From Deltaproteobacteria bacterium (GTDB lineage: Bacteria; Desulfobacterota; DSM-4660; Desulfatiglandales; HGW-15), in assembly GCA_021737245.1 (NCBI GenBank), contig JAIPEI010000168.1, positions 1 through 7,675 on the forward strand: a stretch of DNA of 7,675 bases, given 5' to 3'. The notes beneath the pieces were generated by a model that was not told the DNA's origin, made no database searches, and worked only from the letters and a program-made list of their open reading frames with translations. Positions 5,180-7,675 of the stretch are shown in pieces (the stretch's first letter is position 1; every line of letters begins with the position of its first letter). The position numbers were made by a program, and so were the translations under genes.

Positions 5180-6259
5180 TCAGTCGCCGGCCGGCGGGTT
5201 GCCCTGGAAGGCCTTTTTTATCTCTCCCAGCAGACGCTCCATCTCCTCGGGCCGGCCGATGGTGATGCGCACGAAATCGCGGATTCCCTCCGTGTCGAAG
5301 TACCGGACCAGGATGCCCCGCTCCTTGAGCCGGCGGTAAACCGCCTCCCCTTGAACCCCCGGGAGGGAGGCGAACACGAAGTTTGCCTTGGACGGGAGGA
5401 CGCGCCAGCCCAGCTCCTCGGCCCCGGCCGAGAACCGCTCCCTCGTTTCCACGATCTTCCGGGTGATGCTCCTGTAATAACCGGTGTCCGCCACGGCGAT
5501 CTCGCCGATCTTCTGGCTCAGCATGTCCGTGGGGTAGGAGTTGAACGAGTCCTTGACCGTGAAGAGGGCCTTGATCAGGGGTTCCTGCGCGATGACGAAG
5601 CCGAGCCGGAGCCCGGCCAGGGACATGCTCTTGGAAAAGGTCTGCACGATGACCAGGTTCGGGAAGTTCCGGACCAGGTCCACGGCGCTTTCTCCTCCGA
5701 AGTCGATGTACGCCTCGTCGAGGATCACGGCATGGTCCTCCGGGTATCGCTCGAGAAGGCTCCGGATTCGATTCAGCGGCAGGCAGTGCCCCGTGGGCGC
5801 GTTGGGGTTGGCAAAGATCAGACCGCAGGAGGGCCTCTCCAGGAAGGCCTCCAGATCCACCCCGAAGGATTCGTCCAGGGGGACCCGCTCGTAACCGATC
5901 TGGTAGAAGTCGCAGTAGACCGGGTAGAAACTGTAGGTGAACTCGGGAAAGAGGAGAGGGCCCCGGTCGGAGTCGAAAAAGGCGTAGAAGCAGAAGGAGA
6001 GGGCCTCGTCCGAGCCGTTGCTCACGAAGACCCGGTCCTCGACCACGCCGTATCGCTCTGCGATGCGTTTTCGAAGGTCCCGGGAGAGCGGGTCTGAGTA
6101 GAGCCGGAGGCGGTCCACGTCGAAGCCCTCCAGGAAGGCCTTGATCCTGGGAGATGGAGGGTAAGGGTTCTCGTTCGTATTGAGCTTGAGGTAGCTCCGG
6201 TCCCTGGGCTGCTCTCCGGGCACGTAGGGTGTGAGCTTGTTCATGCGGGCTGCGAGCAT
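5180..6259 (-). CDS. hisC: Histidinol-phosphate aminotransferase
   Basis: A 359-aa PLP-dependent class I/II aminotransferase that converts imidazole-acetol phosphate and glutamate to L-histidinol phosphate, in cytosolic histidine biosynthesis. Visible landmarks are LNTNENPYPPSP (26-37, substrate and phosphate binding in HisC), NGSDEAL (81-87, PLP phosphate), NPNAPTG (151-157), DEAYIDF (181-187, D181 and Y184 contacting the PLP ring), the Schiff-base lysine K210 in TFSKSMSLAGLRLGF with R218, and R331 near the C-terminus for the substrate carboxylate. Length is typical. The ATG at 6259 has AGGCAGGA about 6 nt upstream; the internal ATG at 6244 has no ribosome site. No other his genes are near, so this is a stand-alone copy. 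Some HisC-like enzymes also act on aromatic amino acids, so substrate breadth is open. Confidence 0.95.
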   Translation of the reverse strand: MLAARMNKLTPYVPGEQPRDRSYLKLNTNENPYPPSPRIKAFLEGFDVDRLRLYSDPLSRDLRKRIAERYGVVEDRVFVSNGSDEALSFCFYAFFDSDRGPLLFPEFTYSFYPVYCDFYQIGYERVPLDESFGVDLEAFLERPSCGLIFANPNAPTGHCLPLNRIRSLLERYPEDHAVILDEAYIDFGGESAVDLVRNFPNLVIVQTFSKSMSLAGLRLGFVIAQEPLIKALFTVKDSFNSYPTDMLSQKIGEIAVADTGYYRSITRKIVETRERFSAGAEELGWRVLPSKANFVFASLPGVQGEAVYRRLKERGILVRYFDTEGIRDFVRITIGRPEEMERLLGEIKKAFQGNPPAGD

Positions 6260-6291
6260 GGGGTTCCTGCCTCTGTTCGGGGATTTCCTGA

Positions 6292-6313
6292 ACCGGTGCG
6301 GATCTCCGCCGGT
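6292..6313 (-). other. Intercistronic hairpin between the flavodoxin-family gene and hisC
   Basis: ACCGGTG (6292-6298) and CGCCGGT (6307-6313) form a 7-bp stem with one G-T wobble and an 8-nt loop in the 68-bp gap between the two - strand genes. No T-run follows in the - strand direction, so it is not a typical terminator. It may be a processing or stability element in a shared transcript, or chance in GC-rich DNA. Confidence 0.3.
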
Positions 6314-6327
6314 GAAGCGGGCGGGGG

Positions 6328-6903
6328 CTAGCTGTTGACCTTCTCGAGGAGCCAGGCCATGTTCTTGCCCAGCTGCTTCATGGTCTGAAGCCCCTCCTCG
6401 TCCTTCTCCACATCGCCCTTGTCGAGCCCGAATCCCAGGTTCCAGTAGTTGGAGCCCGGGACGATCATCTGGCTGATGAGAAAGAAGTGGTTCATGGAGT
6501 CGAACGCGTGAATGGCGCCGGCCCGGCGGGCCGCCACGACGGCTGCTCCCACCTTGCGCTTGAACAGGTCCTCGTTGGCCCTGGAAACGTATCCGGCCCG
6601 GTCGATCAAGGCCTTCATCTCCGGGGAGAGGTCCGCGAAATAGGTGGGAGATGCAAGGAGGATCCCGTCGGCCTCGATCATCTTCTCGATGAAACCGTTC
6701 ACGTCGTCATCCCGCCCCGAGCACCGGCGGTCCTTCTTCTCGAAGCACTTGCGGCACGCCAGGCAGCCGCGGACCTCCTTTCCGGCGAGCTGGACGAGCT
6801 CCGTTTCAATGCCTGCGGGTTCCAGCTCGGCGAGCACGGTACGTGCGAGCATCGCGGTGTTTCCGTTTCTGCGGGCACTTCCACAAAAAGCCACGACGTT
6901 CAT
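6328..6903 (-). CDS. Flavodoxin-family protein with iron-sulfur-flavoprotein cysteine motif
   Basis: A 191-aa flavodoxin-fold protein of the NADPH-dependent FMN reductase/iron-sulfur flavoprotein group. CGSARRNGNT (7-16) is the FMN phosphate loop, and SPTYFADLSPEMKALIDR (85-102) is the conserved FMN-contact segment. C47-x2-C50-x2-C53-x7-C61 matches the compact CX2CX2CX4-7C motif that binds a [4Fe-4S] cluster in methanogen Isf, so the protein likely carries FMN plus a cluster and moves electrons in the cytosol of an anaerobe. The open frame reaches back to 7164, but the start is the ATG at 6903: AAGGAG lies 6 nt upstream, while the alternative ATG at 6909 touches the AAGGAG directly. The upstream frame crosses a repeat and lacks any domain. 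hisC follows after 68 bp on the same strand. Electron partners are unknown. Confidence 0.88.
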   Translation of the reverse strand: MNVVAFCGSARRNGNTAMLARTVLAELEPAGIETELVQLAGKEVRGCLACRKCFEKKDRRCSGRDDDVNGFIEKMIEADGILLASPTYFADLSPEMKALIDRAGYVSRANEDLFKRKVGAAVVAARRAGAIHAFDSMNHFFLISQMIVPGSNYWNLGFGLDKGDVEKDEEGLQTMKQLGKNMAWLLEKVNS

Positions 6904-6990
6904 ACCCATCTCCTTGGTCAAGGGGTGAAACGCGACGCGGGCCCTCTCGCGGTCGAACAGAAGGCCCCCTTTTGCATCCTGGAACCAGTC

Positions 6991-7028
6991 TAGTGCCCAT
7001 ATAAACGAACTTTGGGCATGGCTGCGTT
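6991..7028. repeat. 38-nt direct repeat, copy 1
   Basis: Identical over 38 nt to the copy at 7224-7261, in the same orientation, with starts 233 nt apart. It begins TAGTGCCCATATAAACGAAC and ends GGCATGGCTGCGTT. Inside, TGCCCA (6994-6999) and TGGGCA (7013-7018) are inverted arms around a 13-nt A/T-richer loop. After the exact block both copies continue with CCAA, offset by one T. It lies about 90 nt upstream of the flavodoxin-family start. It may be a dispersed repeat, a mobile-element end or a binding site; the family is unknown to me. Confidence 0.95.
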
Positions 7029-7045
7029 TCCAAACAATGAATCTC

Positions 7046-7067
7046 GCTGATCGACGATGAGATCGGC
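7046..7067. other. Small inverted repeat after repeat copy 1
   Basis: GCTGATC (7046-7052) and GATCGGC (7061-7067) form a 7-bp stem with one wobble and an 8-nt loop, 17 nt after repeat copy 1. Six A residues follow on the + strand, so neither strand has a T-run after the stem and it is not an intrinsic terminator. Confidence 0.3.
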
Positions 7068-7139
7068 AAAAAAGCCACTTTCTGGATGAAAACCAGTCTA
7101 TGTCATGAAACGGGTGTTTGAAAGGGGAAAAAACGGACC

Positions 7140-7190
7140 TCCAGCCGGGGCTCTCCGCGGGCACGGAGAGCGACCGCTACGCCGGCTGGA
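7140..7190. other. Nested inverted repeat (9-bp outer, 8-bp inner stem)
   Basis: TCCAGCCGG (7140-7148) pairs with CCGGCTGGA (7182-7190). Inside it, GCTCTCCG (7150-7157) pairs with CGGAGAGC (7164-7171) around a 6-nt CGGGCA loop. The two stems are perfect and separated by 1 nt on the left and 10 nt on the right, giving a long bulged hairpin in RNA or single-stranded DNA. It lies 33 nt before repeat copy 2. No T-run follows. Confidence 0.65.
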
Positions 7191-7223
7191 TCGGGCAGAC
7201 GCTCCCGGCTCGGTGGGGTTCAT

Positions 7224-7261
7224 TAGTGCCCATATAAACGAACTTTGGGCATGGCTGCGTT
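7224..7261. repeat. 38-nt direct repeat, copy 2
   Basis: Exact second copy of the 6991-7028 repeat. Flanks differ: the base before is T here and C in copy 1, and after the block copy 2 has one T fewer before CCAA. It sits between two long nested inverted repeats (7140-7190 and 7305-7352). A short dyad, TCCAA/TTGGA (7261-7275), overlaps its right edge. Confidence 0.95.
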
Positions 7262-7304
7262 CCAACTCATTTGGAGTGTGGATGCTTCAAAGCTCAAAGG
7301 AGGG

Positions 7305-7352
7305 GCCGGGGCGGGTCGCCTGTGGAAGCGGATTCGGCGCTCCCGCCCCGGC
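7305..7352. other. Strong inverted repeat, 11-bp perfect outer stem with inner stem
   Basis: GCCGGGGCGGG (7305-7315) pairs perfectly with CCCGCCCCGGC (7342-7352). Within the 26-nt interior, CGCC (7317-7320) pairs with GGCG (7336-7339), and GAA (7325-7327) pairs with TTC (7333-7335) around GCGGA, so the whole unit folds as one long hairpin. No T-run follows on either strand. A purine-rich AAAGGAGGGG precedes it. Confidence 0.65.
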
Positions 7353-7375
7353 ATCAGGGAAAGGGTCTGAGAGTT

Positions 7376-7418
7376 CGGCGGCTGACCGGCACTGCGCCCG
7401 AAGCCGGGATCTCCGCCG
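7376..7418. other. Third nested inverted repeat
   Basis: CGGCGG (7376-7381) pairs with CCGCCG (7413-7418), and inside it CCGGC (7386-7390) pairs with GCCGG (7403-7407) around a 12-nt loop. It is weaker than the two preceding units and more easily explained by base composition. Confidence 0.35.
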
Positions 7419-7492
7419 CTTGGGGGGGATGGAGGAAGGCCGTTCGTGAGGAAGACCTTCCGTTCTGCGGCCGCAAGCGCCCCCGAAGTCGT

Positions 7493-7663
7493 CTACGGCC
7501 GAATGTAGCCTCGGTTGTCATACAGCGCATGGCTCGACCGGTCCTCGAAGAGGGATCGGATGCGCTCTTTTTGTCGTTTCAAGAATCGCTTCATGCCGTC
7601 TGCCGATGCTCCCGGTTGAATGGGGTTGTGTGGTCGAGAATGCAACGCGGTTGTTTGTTCCAT
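7493..7663 (-). CDS. 56-aa reading frame, possibly the 3' end of a longer gene
   Basis: From ATG at 7663 the - strand reads 56 codons to TAG at 7493. The second half is basic and helical (MKRFLKRQKERIRSLFEDRS), and the C-terminus is SSHALYDNRGYIRP. I do not recognise it. The frame stays open to the right window edge (GGA ACG AAA GCC before the ATG), so the true start may lie outside; a second ATG at codon 24 is also possible. No clear Shine-Dalgarno is visible in the 12 nt available. About 22 of 56 codons end in A or T, clearly more than in the neighbouring genes, which suggests acquired DNA or a non-coding frame. Confidence 0.35.
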   Translation of the reverse strand: MEQTTALHSRPHNPIQPGASADGMKRFLKRQKERIRSLFEDRSSHALYDNRGYIRP

Positions 7664-7675
7664 GGCTTTCGTTCC

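Larger units (their letters stand above)
6904..7492. other. 589-bp stretch without a convincing gene; repeats and inverted repeats
   Basis: Open frames here on both strands are low-quality extensions or arginine-rich GC frames with no start signals or domains. What can be supported is two exact 38-nt direct repeats, a shorter 10-nt repeat and four inverted repeats, listed separately. The stretch is upstream of the flavodoxin-family gene, so that gene's promoter should lie near 6904-7000 on the - strand, but I found no pair of boxes good enough to call. Confidence 0.6.

Noticed and set aside
5105..6097. 330-codon + strand frame opposite hisC
   Set aside because: Antisense shadow of hisC, which has all aminotransferase motifs; no domain in the + frame.
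6904..7164. N-terminal extension of the flavodoxin-family protein
   Set aside because: The extension crosses the 38-nt repeat and has no domain, while ATG 6903 has an AAGGAG at ideal spacing and begins exactly at the FMN-binding strand.
6991..7261. CRISPR array
   Set aside because: Only two repeat copies with a 195-nt interval, no cas genes, and the interval holds a nested hairpin rather than a spacer-length insert.
6991..7261. Insertion sequence bounded by the 38-nt repeats
   Set aside because: The copies are direct, not inverted, the interval encodes no transposase, and no target-site duplication is seen.
7251..7370. 39-codon + strand frame starting inside repeat copy 2
   Set aside because: No Shine-Dalgarno; the corresponding start in copy 1 stops after 10 codons, so the repeat's ATG is not a conserved translation start.
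7105..7449. 114-codon + strand frame through the repeat/hairpin block
   Set aside because: It runs through repeat copy 2 and the inverted repeats, has no ribosome site and no protein-like pattern.

Overview
The window is GC-rich (third codon positions are strongly G/C in the main genes). It looks like chromosomal DNA from an anaerobic bacterium, most plausibly a Desulfobacterota (deltaproteobacterial) sulfate reducer or syntroph. This rests on an isolated short flagellar rod-like protein, a redox-active-disulfide (thioredoxin_3-type) protein, an iron-sulfur-flavoprotein-like gene and a COG2509-type FAD dehydrogenase. The lineage is inference: no rRNA or other marker gene is present.

Layout on the + strand: a ten-helix EamA/DMT transporter (126-1058) and a FAD-dependent dehydrogenase (1111-2460) lie 52 bp apart and may be cotranscribed. 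A sigma70-like promoter (2483-2511) precedes a two-gene unit made of a 72-aa zinc-ribbon protein (2543-2761) and a 116-aa secreted protein (2765-3115). A 256-bp gap with a sigma28/FliA-like promoter candidate (3288-3315) leads to a 117-aa 'mini' flagellar rod-like protein (3372-3725). A 295-bp gap follows, holding a good sigma70-like promoter, a hairpin-rich leader and a possible 29-aa leader peptide. It leads into a two-domain CxxC redox protein (4021-4557) and an unrecognised 117-aa protein (4598-4951).

The - strand is read toward the left: an iron-sulfur-flavoprotein-like flavodoxin-family protein (6903-6328), then hisC (6259-5180), then a C-terminal remnant of an alpha/beta hydrolase (5166-4948). 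The remnant's stop codon overlaps the stop of the convergent + strand gene within a single CTAG. These three may form one transcript.

From 6904 to about 7492 no convincing gene is present. The interval holds two exact 38-nt direct copies of a hairpin-containing repeat 233 nt apart, plus several nested GC-rich inverted repeats. The best of these is an 11-bp perfect stem at 7305-7352. At the right edge a 56-codon - strand reading frame with codon use unlike its neighbours may be the end of a gene that continues outside the window.

Most genes are ordinary housekeeping or redox functions. The parts most worth a second look are the repeat/hairpin block, the orphan mini rod protein with its FliA-like promoter, the structured leader of the CxxC protein, and the truncated hydrolase stitched behind hisC. 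I do not see a CRISPR array, transposase, tRNA, rRNA or recognisable defence system.
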